DNA of 64,000 nt from Prorocentrum cordatum (Eukaryota; Sar; Dinophyceae; Prorocentrales; Prorocentraceae): contig CAUYUJ010018540.1 in the NCBI GenBank assembly GCA_963575745.1, forward strand, positions 31,867-95,866. The letters run 5' to 3'. The position numbers and the translations under genes are program-made. Within the stretch, counting starts at the first letter, position 1. Every line of letters starts with the position of its first letter. Shown piece by piece: positions 1 to 11,362 of the stretch. The notes under the pieces were generated by a model. The model was not told the DNA's origin. It worked only from the letters and a program-made list of their open reading frames with translations, and did not search any database.

Positions 1-445
1 GGCTGAGGCAGGCTGAGGCTGAGGCCGAGGCTGATGCAGGCTGAGGCTGAGGCTGGCTGAGGCTGAGGCCGAGGCTGAAGGCAGACTGAGGCTGAGGCTG
101 AAGCAGGCTGAGGCTGAGGCCGAGGCAGGCTGATGCTGAGGCTGAGGCAGGTTGATGCTGAGGAAAAGGTTGAGGCTGAGGCTGAGGCAGGCTGAGGCTG
201 AGGCTGAGGCAGGCTGAGGCTGAGGCTGAGGCAGCCTGATGCGGAGGCAGGCTGAGGCTGAGGCTGAGGCTGAGGCTGAGGCTGAGGCTGATGCAGGCTG
301 AGGCTGAGGCAGGCTGAGGCTGAAGCCGAGGCTGAAGGCAGGCTGTGGCTGAGGCTGAGGCTGAAGCAGGCTGAGGCTGAGGCTGAGGCAGGCTGAGGCT
401 GAGGCTGAGGCCGAGGCTGATACTGAGGCAGGCTGGGGCTGAGGC
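1..445. repeat. GGCTGA-type satellite
   Basis: Imperfect tandem array built on GGCTGA and GGCTGAGGCA, with occasional GGCCGA and GGCTGATGC variants. It starts before the window. It degrades into GACTGCGACTGC near 440-510. No coding interpretation is needed. Confidence 0.95.
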
Positions 446-1756
446 TGTGACTGTGACTGCCGTTGCCACTGCGACTGTCATCGCGAATGCGACTGCGACT
501 GCGAGAACAGGAGAATTCTACAACTGGATTCTCATCTGGATCTTAAGGGGAATGTTTCCATATATGCTTCTACACATCGCTGTTAGGTTGCTTTGCCGGG
601 ATAATTATTCCTTCTGTAGAGGGACACGCCCGAATTAAATTCGGGGGCGCGCAAACATGAATTAGCGATCCATGAATTTGGCGCGCGGTCACCAAATCCA
701 TGGATCGGGGGGGGCCTCCCCAAAATGCGGCCGGTGCTGCCTCGCTCGGCGACGGGAATCCGCGATTCCCCATGGAAGCGGGGCCCGTCGCTAATCCACG
801 CCCCCTTGATCCATGTACCGGCGGTGAACAAACCTCCCTTCAATAAACCTCCGTTTAGTGAAAACGGCCTAGGACCTAAGACCGACGCACCTGGACCCGC
901 AGAAATAACGGCCGCGACACCCTCTCGCAAACAGGAAACGGCCAATTCGCTAATCGACGCGTCAATGAAGGATGTCTGACACGCCCGGCCGAAGTGCAGC
1001 GAGCGGGGGCGGCCTCGCGCTGAGGAGATCGCCACGGCGCGGGAGGGGGCTCGGCGGTGCTCGGCCTCCGCGGAGGGCCCCCTCTTGCCGGGCCTCGGGC
1101 CGTCCAGCAGAGACGACTCCGGGAGGAGGAGTCAACGAGACTCTGGGGGAGGGGTCCCGAACCTCCGGGGGTCGACGCCGGGGCGCGTTTATTTTGTCAT
1201 ATTCTCGGCGACCATGGGCACTACAGGCGCCTCCTCCTCCTCCTCCTCCGCCCCAAGCAGTAAAGGAGGGCGCTCTTGCGTGTCGGCGGGGCGACAAGGG
1301 GAAGCAGGACGCGCGGCAGAGGCGGGCGGAAGGAGGAGCAGCAGGTGCCCCACCAGAGAGAGAAGCCAGCTCAGGGTTGGCAACTATCCTCTGGCACGCC
1401 CGCCGCGCAAGAGCTGTCCCGACCTGGACAGCCCAAACCAGCAAACAAATGGTGAGCGGCTAGAGTCGGACGACTAGCATATTAGGTCGGGAATGTCCCC
1501 CATACAGGCGCAATTTGGGCGAAAAACTGAAACAAGTCAACAATGACCCCAAAAAGATTCAAAAAAATATTCCGAAAATCGTCCCCAGAGTATTTTTTGA
1601 CCATTTTTGAACATTTCTCCTGTCGAGGGACACGCCCGACTCAAGACCAGCGACGAGTCTGACGACCCAGTCTCTGCACACGCCTGGGCGGGCGGCCCGC
1701 AGTGAGCACGCCGAGCGCTTCGATTCCCACGTCCACCCAGGGCGATGACCTACAGG
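446..1756. other. No gene supported; short palindromes
   Basis: GC-rich sequence with open frames on both strands but no convincing coding frame. It contains three short palindromes: CCCGAATT-A-AATTCGGG (629-645), a 16-bp stem with one mismatch around CGATCCATG (arms 666-681 and 692-708), and GGGAATC-CGC-GATTCCC (754-770). A 20-nt motif beginning CTGTAGAGGGACACG occurs at 614-633 and again at 1620-1639 with one difference. From about 1500 to 1620 the sequence is A/T richer. Confidence 0.6.
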
Positions 1757-1958
1757 AGTACGGCAGGTTCGCGTCGTGTCGACCCCGGCGCTGGTTCCTG
1801 ACACCGCGGGGATCGTTCAACCTTGAACTATCGGCCATTTCCGAAACGTCGATCCAAGTCGTTCCACCTCGAACGATTCTGGGTCGCCCGCTGCGTTCAA
1901 GGTTGAACGCCAGCGTCGGGGTCGCCTCCTGTGGACACGACACGAACCTACCGAACAT
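1757..1958. repeat. Foldback element with ~65-nt arms
   Basis: Imperfect inverted repeat. The inner ends, CGTTCAACCTTGAAC (1815-1829) and GTTCAAGGTTGAACG (1894-1908), are exact reverse complements. The outer ends, around CGGCAGGTTCGCGTCGTGTC and GACACGACACGAACCTACCG, also pair with one or two changes. The spacer is about 65 nt. It looks like a MITE or foldback unit; no transposase is attached. Confidence 0.7.
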
Positions 1959-3299
1959 GTGGGGACAATATGGGGGCACCATGGGAGCCAACTCTTGCCG
2001 AGCCACATCTCCGTTCCCCGCGCAAGCATGCGTCCACATTTGTCTCTGGTCACTGGCGCGCCAGCGAGCACACACACCACACGCACCACTCAATTCCCAG
2101 GGGGTCCTCGGCAAAGCTGAAACCAGCCAGGTCCGAGTCGGTGGCGGAAGTAACGGAGTGGACCTTGACCCCACCATGCCGCGGTCTCCCCTTCCCATGG
2201 TTGCTGCAACGCGAGAATATTGCATTAAGTGTGGATATAACTACTCCTGATGTTCAGCTGCTGCCAAGGAGGTTAGCCTAAAGGTAAACATACCCGCCAC
2301 CGTGTCGTAGGCACTGAGTGGATGGTCCCCAGGTCGTTCCCGTCCTCGTCCTTCCCTCCTCCCCATTCGCCTCTTCTGCCTCACCATCCTCCCCAAAACG
2401 CTCAACAAAGGTCGGCGCCCTAGCACAATGACATGCCGACACGCGGCAGGTAAAACACTCACCGAGGAAGGCGATTGTTCACGAAGATGGTTCCGCAAGA
2501 CCGCGACTGCTCAGGCGCTTCGGCTCAAGTGGAAGCAAACCTGCATCACGCTGCCAGATGCTTTGTGGAGGGAGCCCCTTGGTCTACCACACTGCTACAG
2601 GAGATTGTGACAGGGAACGCAGGCACCGCGACGGAGGCCTACTAAAGGCTGGGAAGGACATGTTCCCACTGTCAGCTCAGCAACCACACCTGGAGAGTAT
2701 GGGAAGGTGAGTCCACAGAGGGCGCGAAAAAACATCGCTGACTTCCCCAAAGGCATGGGCAGCAAAGCGACCTCCCCAGACACCCTCCTCAGCGCGCCGA
2801 AGCATGGGCCACGAGCCATGGCGGCTTTCGACCAAAGACAGCTGCGGCCGAAGCCTGAGGGCAACGAGACCCAGAGGCCGAAGAAGCACAGACATTGCAC
2901 AAAGAAGCTTCAATTATCTGAACACGCCTTCTTGCTTATAGTTGGCTGCTTGCCGGCTCCTGCCCTTGAATCACACTGGCCACCGCTGCTACCCAACACA
3001 CAAGAAACCTGCTTCGTATTGGGTGCGAATCCCCCGTCCTTGGACTCATGTAGCAAAGACAGGCAAGAGTGGCCTCTAGTGCGCGGCCAAGGGGGGGGGC
3101 GTTTGGGGACTCCGCCAGACGCGCAAAGCCGCTACTGCCGCATCGCACTCGGCGATCTGGCGGCCCCAATGGGCCTCACTCCGGCGAAAGGCCACTCGCA
3201 CGTCTAGTCGACTCCCTCACGCCGCCCCTGACCCCCCCCCCCACTGGTGCGACGCCCCATCCGTCGACCCGAGATGGGAAAGAGCGTGTTCTACCGTTG
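1959..3299. other. No gene supported
   Basis: Mixed sequence with long but unconvincing frames on both strands (for example 2707-3207 plus and 2595-2900 minus). I see no splice-bounded exon, repeat array or RNA gene here. It may be old, decayed transposon sequence. Confidence 0.4.
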
Positions 3300-4700
3300 C
3301 TGGCAGAAAACCGGGGGAAGTCACTGGGGGTTTCTCGAAAACCAGGGGGTGTCAATGGGGGTTCCAACCCCCCCCCTCGCCCCCACCCCTGGTCCGTCAT
3401 GAAAAGGAGGGGGGGTCACTACCGGTTCGAACCCCATCCCCCACCCCCACCCTCCTGGAAAACCGAGGGGGGTCACTACCGGTTCGAACCCCCCCCCCTT
3501 CCCACCCTCACCCCCCCCTTCCCCCCCTCGCCGCAACGACCCCCCTCCCACTCCGGGTGGGGGACTGGTGGGGACAGTGGTTGGGATGGTGGTGGGGATG
3601 GTGGTGAAGAGTGGGGACAGTGGGAAGGGAGGGACCGTGGTGGGGACAGTGTTGGGAACAGTGGGACAGTGCGACAGTGGTGGGGGCACTGGCAGGAACA
3701 GTGGGGACAGTGGTGGGGACTGACGGGACAGTGGGACAGTGATGGGGACAATCGGGACAGTTGGACAGTGGTAGGGACGGTGGTAGTGGGGACGACAGTG
3801 GGACAGTGGTGGGGACGGTGGTGATGGGGACAGTGGTGAGGGCGGTGGTTAGGACGGTGGTGGGACAGTGGTACATTGGGGAGAGTGGTGGGGACAGTGG
3901 GGACAGTGGGACAGCAGTGGGGACAGTGTGGACAGTGGGGCAGCACAGTGGGACAGCGGTGGGGACAGTGGGAACAGTGGGACAGTGGTGGGGCCAGTGG
4001 GACAGTGATCGTGATGGGGACAGTGGTGGGGACAGTGGGAACAATGCGACAGTGGTGGGGGCACTGGCGGGGACAGTGTGGACAGTGGTGGGGACTGTGG
4101 GAACAGTGGGACAGTGGTGGGGACAATGGGGACACTGCAATGGTGGGGACGGTAATGGTGGGGACAGTGGTGAGGGCGGTGGTGAGGACGGTGGTGGGAT
4201 GATGGGACAGGGTGCAGTGGGGAGAGTGGTGGGGGCAGTGGGGACAGTGGGACAGTGGTGGGAACAGTGGGACAGCTCAGTGGGACAGCGGTGGGGATAG
4301 TGGGAACAGTGGGGCAGTGGTGGGGACAGTGGGGACAGTGGGGACAGTGGGACAGTGGTGGGGACAGTGGGGACCGTGGGGAGAGTGGGACCGTGGTGAG
4401 GACAGAGGCGGGGACAGTGGGGACAGTGCGACGGTGGTGGGGCATTGGTGGGGACACTGGTGGGAACAGTGGGGACAGTGCGACAGTGGTGGGGACGGTG
4501 GTGGTGGGGACAGTGATGAGGCCCCCGGGAGTCTTTCTTTTGCCGGCAGCGAGGCGGGGGGAGAGGTTCGAACCAGTAGTGAACCCCCCTCCCCAGTTTT
4601 CTGCAGGGGGGAGGGGGTGTTCGAACTGGTAGTGACCCCCCCCGGTTTTCCGAAGAGGGGGGGGGGAGGGGTTAGGGGGGGGGGGGGCAGGGGGGGGGGG
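3300..4700. repeat. Inverted arms flanking a minisatellite
   Basis: The left arm (3300-3530) has three related blocks of the type GGGGGTCACTACCGGTTCGAACCCC. The right arm (4545-4680) carries the reverse complement twice, as GTTCGAACTGGTAGTGACCCC. The GGTTCGAACC core resembles a tRNA T-arm, but no cloverleaf is present. Both arms border the minisatellite at 3556-4530, so the whole is a large foldback structure. Confidence 0.75.
3556..4530 (+). repeat. GTGGGGACAGTGGGACA minisatellite
   Basis: About 1 kb of imperfect tandem units built from GTGGGGACA, GTGGGACA and GTGGTGGGGACG. It opens artificial long frames in every phase (Pro/His/Cys-rich on the minus strand, Gly/Trp/Asp-rich on the plus strand). 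I treat those as non-coding. Confidence 0.93.
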
Positions 4701-5715
4701 GGGGATTTTCGGAGGGAGGGGGGGGTGACCCAGGGTTCGGGAGGAAGGGGGGGAATTTTCCACCGTAAAGCGGCGGTGGCCTCCGACATGGCGACCGCCC
4801 CCCCCCTTCATGGGCTTCAAGACGCACAGAAGCTGGAAGTCCCCATGGGGCCACGAAACGTGTGAAGGGTGTGCCAAAGTGAGGGGGGTGACGGGATGAG
4901 GGAGGAGGAGAAGAGGAGCAGAACGCGGAGGAGGAGGAGGAGAAAGGAGGAGGGGAAGGAGGAGCAGAGGAGCAGAGGAGGAGAACGCGGGGACCGGCTC
5001 TTCAAGACGAGGACCCCACACCACAGGCCAGTTGCGAAAAGATACATCTTTTGGGCCTCTGGGGGGGTCCGACTCGTCTGCGCTCCAGGCTGGGGATCGG
5101 CAGCCCCCCCGCAGCCGGGGCCCCTCCGCGTGCGCCTTTTCCTCGAGCAAGGGGGCCACGCCGTGGCCCAGGCCGTCGAAGGCAACGCTGCCTCCCGCCA
5201 CCGCGCCTCACCGCCTCCCTCCCCAAGGCGAGGCCAGAACGAAGACAAAATCGGACAGGGACAAATCGTGGGTCTCCGAGATCCCGCGGCTGCTCTGGAG
5301 GATGCATCAGGCGCCGTGGCCTTCTCAGAGCGTTCCGGGATCCTAGCCCCGCCGTCCGTCCGCGTCCGCAACAGCTGCACCACTCCGCCATCCCCACGCC
5401 CGTGGTCGTCCCCTGTGCTCCCCAGCCTGTGAAGCACTGCCAGGAGGCGCCGCGCGTAAATCGCGCAGAACATCTACAGCCCAAGGGCCGCAGCGCACCA
5501 CAGCTACAGCCAACGGGCAGAAGCTCCTGATCGGCCTGGGCAGGGCTTGCGTCTTCGAAGCTCCGCCCGAAGAGCGGGGCGGACGACAGAGGGGGATAGC
5601 CGCTGGCGGCGCGCACAAGGGGGCGGAGCAAAGGCGTGGGCTTCTGAGAAGTCGGGGGGCTGCTCAGAAGGCCAGGGCCGTCTCTGAAGAGCACGGATGA
5701 CTCCAGTGCGAGGCG
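4701..5715. other. GC-rich stretch, coding unresolved
   Basis: Begins with G-runs and GGA repeats (4660-4990). From 4990 to 5530 frames on both strands are open and moderately protein-like, for example plus frame 4990-5432. Neither has a recognisable domain or clear splice borders. I do not call a gene. Confidence 0.3.
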
Positions 5716-5716
5716 G

Positions 5717-5880
5717 GGATTTATCCATATCCACCGCCTGGGGGCCGACGTCCTGGGGACCCAGTGGGCGGTGGATGTGGATATATGCCGGCCCCTGGAG
5801 GCCCACCTATATCCATATCCACCGCCTGTCGAGGTTTCCGAAAATCAATCCTCCAGGCGGTGGTTATGTATAAATCCCCG
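5717..5880. repeat. Paired inverted repeats, TATCCATATCCACCGCC
   Basis: Four copies of one motif in alternating orientation. TATCCATATCCACCGCC lies near 5721-5737 and 5809-5827. Its reverse complement, GGCGGTGGATGTGGATATA or a diverged form, lies near 5767-5785 and 5857-5875. The region can form two adjacent hairpins. Confidence 0.8.
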
Positions 5881-6543
5881 CCTCGGATCCAGGAAGGCTC
5901 CTTGGGAGCTGGGAAGCCTCCGAGAAGCCCCACTGTCGTAGTTAAGTCGATTCTCTCCCCTTTCCCCCTCCGTGACTGGGGGGGGGGGCAAGGGGGGGCT
6001 ACGGAGGAGGGGTACACGGGGGGGGACGGGGGGAATGCCGGGTCAGATCGAGGCCCCCCCCCCCCCGGGCCCTGGCGGCCCTCCCTCCTCCCCTTCCTCA
6101 GGCCGTCCCCCCTGTGGAGGAGGGGGGAGGGGGATGGTCTCCCCAGACATGCGACGTCGTATTTTCAGTACGGGTTCCCAGGGAGTCCCGACCCTTTCCC
6201 CGGGACCTGTTTTCCATCCTGAATCGTTTTTTGATGGTCCCGAGACCCGGCGAGGGCCCCCCGAGGTCGAAATCGGCCTACAAACTCCCGTCCTGATTTT
6301 TTCACGACGCGATCATGTCTGGGTCCCTTACGGCAGGGGAGCCTAGAACCCCTCTCCTCGCCTCGGCCCTGGCCCCGGCCTTCCCCCCAGTCCTGGCCCC
6401 GACCCAGGCCCCGCTCGACCACTGCCCTGGATCCAGCCCCGGCCTCGGCCCCAGCTCCGCGGCCCCGGCCCTGGCCCCAGCCCCGACCGCGGCCCCGGCC
6501 CCTGGCCCGCGGCCCAAGGGCCTCGAAGCCCCGGCCCCAGCCC

Positions 6544-6612
6544 GCCCGCGCCCCGCGCGCCCGCCCGCCCGCCCGCCCGCCCGCCCGCCCGCCCGCCCGC
6601 CCGCCCGCCCCC
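6544..6612. repeat. CCCG tetranucleotide repeat
   Basis: About 16 uninterrupted copies of GCCC/CCCG, preceded by a degenerate GGCCCC-rich stretch from 6350. It is pure G/C and runs directly into a CCT tract. Confidence 0.95.
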
Positions 6613-7990
6613 CTCCTCCGCCTCCTCCCTGTCTGCTCACCTCCTCTTCTTCCTCTCCTCCTCCTCCTCTTCCTCCTCCTCCTCCTCATTGCTCCTTGCT
6701 CCTCGTTCTCCTCCTCCTCCTCCTCCTCCTCCTCCTCCTGTCCTGCTTCCTCCTCCTCCTCCTCCTCCTCCTCCTCCTCCTCCTCCTCCTTCCTTCCTCC
6801 TCCTCCCTCCTCCTCCTCCTCCTCCTCCCTCCTCCTCGTCCTCGTCCTCCTCCTCCTCCTTGTCCTGCTCCTCCTGCTCCTCCTCCTCCTCCCTCTCCTC
6901 CCGCCCTTCCTCCTGTTCATAGCCTTTTTATGAGTATTGTTCGTCTCAGTACCAATACTCGTGATACTATTGTTGTTCCTAGATTAGAAATAGTCGTATT
7001 AGTGTTAATCCTTTGTATGGTTATAAGTATTCGTATTGGCCGTGTCACGAGTGCTCTTCTTATGTGTATTAATCTTCGCTTTCGTAGTAGTATTGTTCAT
7101 ATGTTAATAATAAGAACAACAATCATAGTAATACCGATAGTAACAACATCAATAATAATAATAATAATAGTACTCGTATTATTAATGGTGATATCATCTG
7201 TCTTGTTCGTATGAGCATTGGTAGCACCACCAGGTTTAGTATTGATACCCTTCGCATTACCTGTAGTACGATTATGAGTGTGTTCCGTATTCTAATTATT
7301 GGAAACATGTAAGGTAGTACCCGTAGCACTCGTATTCGTACGACAACGATTACAAGTAGTAGCATTCTTATTGTTATTCGCAGAATGCTTATTCTTCTTA
7401 CTATTAGTTTTCCTCTTCTTCCTCCTCCTCCTCCTCCTCTTCCTCCTCCTCATCCGCCTCCTCCTCCTCCTCCTGTTCCTGCGCCTCCTCCTCCTCCTCC
7501 TCCTCCTCCTCCTCTTCCTCCTCCTCCTCCACCCCCCCCGCCCATTCCCTCTCCTCCTCCTCCTCCTCCTCCTCCTCCTTTTCCTTATCCTCCTCCTCCT
7601 CCTCCTCCTCCTCCTCCTCCTCATCTCATCCTCCTCATCCGCCTCATCCTCTTCCTCCTCTTCCTCCTCTTCCTCCTCCTCCTCCTCCTCCTCTTCTCAT
7701 GTATACGATTCTCGTGACGATTACGATTAATAGTAGTATGATTCGTCGTTTTATTGTTGTTAGTATTCGCCTTATGAATATGGTGTTGATTCTTAGTATT
7801 CTTATTCGTATTGTTCTGCCATTACATATCTTCATTACTATTATTACTCATATTCCTCCTCCTCCTCCTCCTCCTCCTCCTCCTCCTCTCCTCCTCCTCC
7901 TCCTCCTCCTCTCCTCCTCCTCCTCCTCCTCCTCCTCCTCCTCCTCCCTCCTCCCCCTCCTCCTCCTCCTCCTCCTCCTCTTACTATCCG
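6613..7990. repeat. CCT tracts alternating with AT-rich islands
   Basis: Three CCT-rich blocks (6613-6920, 7410-7697, 7853-7985) alternate with two A/T-rich blocks (6921-7409 and 7698-7852). The A/T-rich blocks look like a decayed satellite of GTATT, CGTATTAG and similar words. The composition jump at each border is abrupt. No gene. Confidence 0.9.
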
Positions 7991-8032
7991 TATGATTCTG
8001 AAGATTTCTTATTTGTCTTAGTACTAGTATTC

Positions 8033-9610
8033 ATGCTCATTCCCAACCCTCCTTGGTTGGGTATTTTGAATAGAGCAGTGTGGTCGCGTCCCCCTCCTCC
8101 CCCTGCCTTTCTGTCTTGCTGCGGGGGGCTGCGATCTGTGAAACTGTCGCCATTTCGAGGCCTGCTGGGGGCCCAGCACAGTGAGGGCACGGCAGATTCA
8201 AATTAGACCTCGCCATCCCTGGGGGGCTGCGATCTGTGAAACTGTCGCCATTTTCGAGGCCTGCTGGGGGGCCCAGCACAGTGAGGGCCACGGGCAGATT
8301 CAAATTAGACCTCGCCATCCCTGGGGGGCTGCGATCTGTGAAACTGTCGCCATTTTCGAGGCCTGCTGGGGGGCCCAGCACAGTGAGGGCCACGGGCAGA
8401 TTCAAATTAGACCTCGCCATCCCTGGGGGGCTGCGATCTGTGAAACTGTCGCCATTTTCGAGGCCTGCTGGGGGGCCCAGCACAGTGAGGGCCACGTGCA
8501 GAGTCAAATTAGACCTCGCCATCCCTGGGGGGCTGCGATCTGTGAAACTGTCGCCATTTTCGAGGCCTGCTGGGGGGCCCAGCACAGTGAGGGCCACGGG
8601 CAGATTCAAATGAGACCTCGCCATCCCTGGGAGGGGCTGCGATCTGTGAAACTGTCGCCATTTTCGAGGCCTGCTTGGGGGCCCAGCACAGTGAGGGCCA
8701 CGGGCAGATTCAAACGAGACCTCGCCATCCCTGGGGGGGCTGCGATCTGTGAAACTGTAGCAATTTTCGAGGCCTGCTGGGGGGCCCAGCACAGTGAGGG
8801 TGACGCGCGGATTCAAATTAGACCTCGCCATCCCTGGGGGGCTGCGATCTGTGAAACTGCCACGCATTTTCGAGGCCTGCTGGGGGGCCCAGCACAGTGA
8901 GGGCCACGGGCAGATTCAAATTAGACCTCGCCATCCCTGGGGGGGAGCGATCTGTGAAACTGTCGCCATTTTCGAGGCCTGCTGGAGGGCCCAGCACAGT
9001 GAGGGCCACGGGCAGATTCAAATGAGACCTCGCCATCCCTGGGGGGGTGCGATCTGTGAAACTGTCGCCACTTTCGAGGCCTGCTGGGGGGCCCAGCACA
9101 GTGACGCCACGGGCAGATTCAAATTAGACCTCGCCATCCCTGGGGGGCTGCGATCTGTGAAACTGTCGCCATTTTCGAGGCCTGCTGGGGGGCCCAGCAC
9201 AGTGAGGGCCACGCGCGGATTCAAATTAGACCTCGCCATCTCTGGGGGGGTTGCGATCTGTGAAACTGTCGCCACTTTCGAGGCCTGCTGGGGGGCCCTG
9301 CACAGTTACGCCACGGGCATATTCAAACGAGACCTCTCCATCCCTTGGGGGCTGCGATCTGTGAAACTGTCGCCACTTTCGAGGCCTGCTGGGGGGCCCA
9401 GCGCAGTGACGCCACGGGCAGATTCAAATGAGACCTCGCCATCCCCTGGAGGCTGCGATCTGTGAAACTGTCGCCACTTTCGAGGCCTGCTGGGGGGCCC
9501 AGCACAGTGACGCCACGCGCGGACCCAAATTAGACCTCGCCGTCCCTGCGGGGCTGCGATCTGTGAAACAGTCGCCACGTTCGAGGCCTGCTGCGATCAC
9601 CATTTTCGAA
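8033..9610 (+). repeat. 102-bp satellite, about 15 copies
   Basis: Tandem units of 98-103 bp, each beginning GCGATCTGTGAAACTGTCGCC. Unit starts fall at 8131, 8229, 8331, 8433, 8535, 8639, 8742, 8842, 8947, 9048, 9148, 9250, 9351, 9451 and 9555. The unit keeps long frames open on both strands, probably an artefact of its length (34 codons). The left flank (8038-8085) has a hairpin, CCAACCCTCC-TTGG-type, that recurs inverted at 47085-47125 beside diverged inverted satellite copies (46760-46985). Confidence 0.95.
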
Positions 9611-10159
9611 GTGGCTAGGAGTGCCCAGGAATTGTAACTCATAAGTTTTATCAAGCCCTTTTCCTGTAGCCAGTGTCCTGCGAGTCTCCCGAATTCCGGC
9701 TGCAGACATATGCAACCCTCGCTCCGTCATCGCCCCCCTATAACGTAGCCTAAACTATTTGCGCCCCGCTTTTGCGCAGGGGTTGGGTACGTCGCCAGGG
9801 TAATATTATTATTGTTATTATGTGTATGATGGTTTTCTGATTCTTGGTATGGTTGTTTCTTGTTCTTCTTACTATGAGTATTAGTAGTAGTGCCGTTTCT
9901 TAGTAGTGTTCTCAGTACTATTTCTGACCACTATTATTATTATCAGTATTACCATTATTATTATTATTATTATTATTATGATTAATCGTAATATTTTTAT
10001 GAATATTCTTGGTATTATTATGATTATTATGATTCGCATTCCCTACCTATGCTCTGCATAGAAGGGTTCTCACTCTCTGGGGTTAAAAAGGGCCGGGCAG
10101 TGCACCCCGCCCCGGGCGGTTCCCCCGGTATCCACCCCGCGGTTCCCCCAGTTACGCCC
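9611..10159. other. No gene; AT-rich patch
   Basis: Unique-looking sequence to about 9800, then an A/T-rich patch (9800-10050) with TTA and ATT trinucleotide runs, then a short GC-rich piece. No exon or RNA gene is recognised. Confidence 0.5.
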
Positions 10160-10600
10160 CCTGGGTTCACCCAGCCTAGCTTAGCTAAGCTTAGCTGAGC
10201 TTAGCTTATCTCATCTTAGCTTCGCTTAGCTCAGCTTTCCCTAGCCTAGCTTAGCTTATATTAGCCTATCTCATCTTAGCTTTGCTTAGCTTAGCTTGAC
10301 TTCGCTTAACTTAGCTTAGCCTAACCTAGCTTAGCTTCGGTTACCTTAGCTTAGTTTAGCGCAACATAGAGCACCGCAGCACTAGCACAACATATCATAT
10401 CATATCATAGCCAAGCATAACATAGCATAGCTCATCATAGCATTTCATAACATAGCACATCATATCATAACATAGTGTAGCATCGCATTGCTTAGCATAA
10501 CACAGCGCAGCATAGCGTCGCATATCATAGCACAGCACACCATAGCATAGCATAGCATATCATAACGCAGCATGTCGTAGCATAACATCGCAAATTCTAT
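10160..10600 (+). repeat. TTAGC then ATAGC pentamer repeats
   Basis: The first part (10160-10350) is a degenerate TTAGC/TTAGCTTAGC array. The second (10370-10600) is a degenerate CATAG/CATAT array. The complementary pentamer (CTATG/CTGTG) appears at 12545-12830. Confidence 0.9.
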
Positions 10601-11362
10601 GGTACGCGCATTTGGTTCCTACGCGGGCGGGCGCTCCCCTCGAAACGCACCGAGCGCACGGCCACACATGCGCGGCAGTACGGGTCGCAGAGGGAAGAAC
10701 ATCAAGCCGAAAACACTGCGGGAACAGAGCGCGCGAAGCACACTCGGACACGCGAGCAGGCGTTCAAAATAGCCCCGGCGAGAAAGCCACAATCATTGAG
10801 AGGCCCCCCCGGAGGCGCCCAAGACTCCGAAGAGCCCCTCAGGATCGCCAAGAGACTCCCCAGACCTCCCAAGAGGCCACCAAGAATGGCCCAAGAGATA
10901 CCCCAAGAGGCCCCGAGAGGCATCCAAGAGACTTCTGATCGTTGTGCTTGCCATCCCACTCCTCCTGTTCCTCCTTTTCTGCTCCTTCTCGTTATTTTCC
11001 TCCTTCTCCTACTCCTTCTCCCCCGCCTCCCCCTCATCCTATTCATCCTTTTTCTTTCCGCGCCCTCGCCGCCAATTCCGCCGAGCCGATCCACCCCCTC
11101 CTTCTCCTCCTCGCTCCTTTGCAAGGTTCGACCGTCCTCCTCTTTGCTGCCGCGCCTCCTTGATCACCTCAACTCGCCTGGACATCGTTCCTGGGTGGGG
11201 TGGTGGGGATGCGCGAAGCGTTTAGAATTTGTCTGTTTGTTCCCCTCTCTCTTTCTTTTTTTCCTGCCCTGTATTCATTTTGCACTGTCGCGTGCGCTCC
11301 GAGAGCCGCCGCTCTCGCCCAGTCCTCGAGCCGCCGAGACAGCTCCGGGTAGAGCCGCCGCT
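10601..11362. other. Spacer with CCCAAGAG segment and CT-rich tract
   Basis: Positions 10797-10935 carry the degenerate CCCAAGAGGCC-type repeat that fills 55840-60240. A CT-rich tract follows (10950-11160). From 11270 to 11362 two near-copies of a ~70-nt block read on the minus strand as PELSRRLEDW and PELFRRLEEW, so a duplicated exon end may sit here. Confidence 0.4.

Noticed and set aside
2513-2530. Third spliced-leader match (CGGCTCAAG at 2520)
   Set aside because: Only the last eight bases match; expected by chance in 64 kb.
3420-3500. Possible tRNA gene around GGTTCGAACC
   Set aside because: No acceptor stem, D-arm or anticodon stem can be drawn; the sequence is repeated with G/C runs. 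Kept only as a SINE-type hypothesis.
3476-4140. Long Pro/His/Cys-rich and Gly/Trp/Asp-rich frames
   Set aside because: They are translations of the GTGGGGACA minisatellite in different phases; every frame is open and none has non-repeat sequence.
8037-9465. 200-276-codon frames on both strands
   Set aside because: They follow the 102-bp repeat unit, which is a multiple of three; open frames on both strands are expected.
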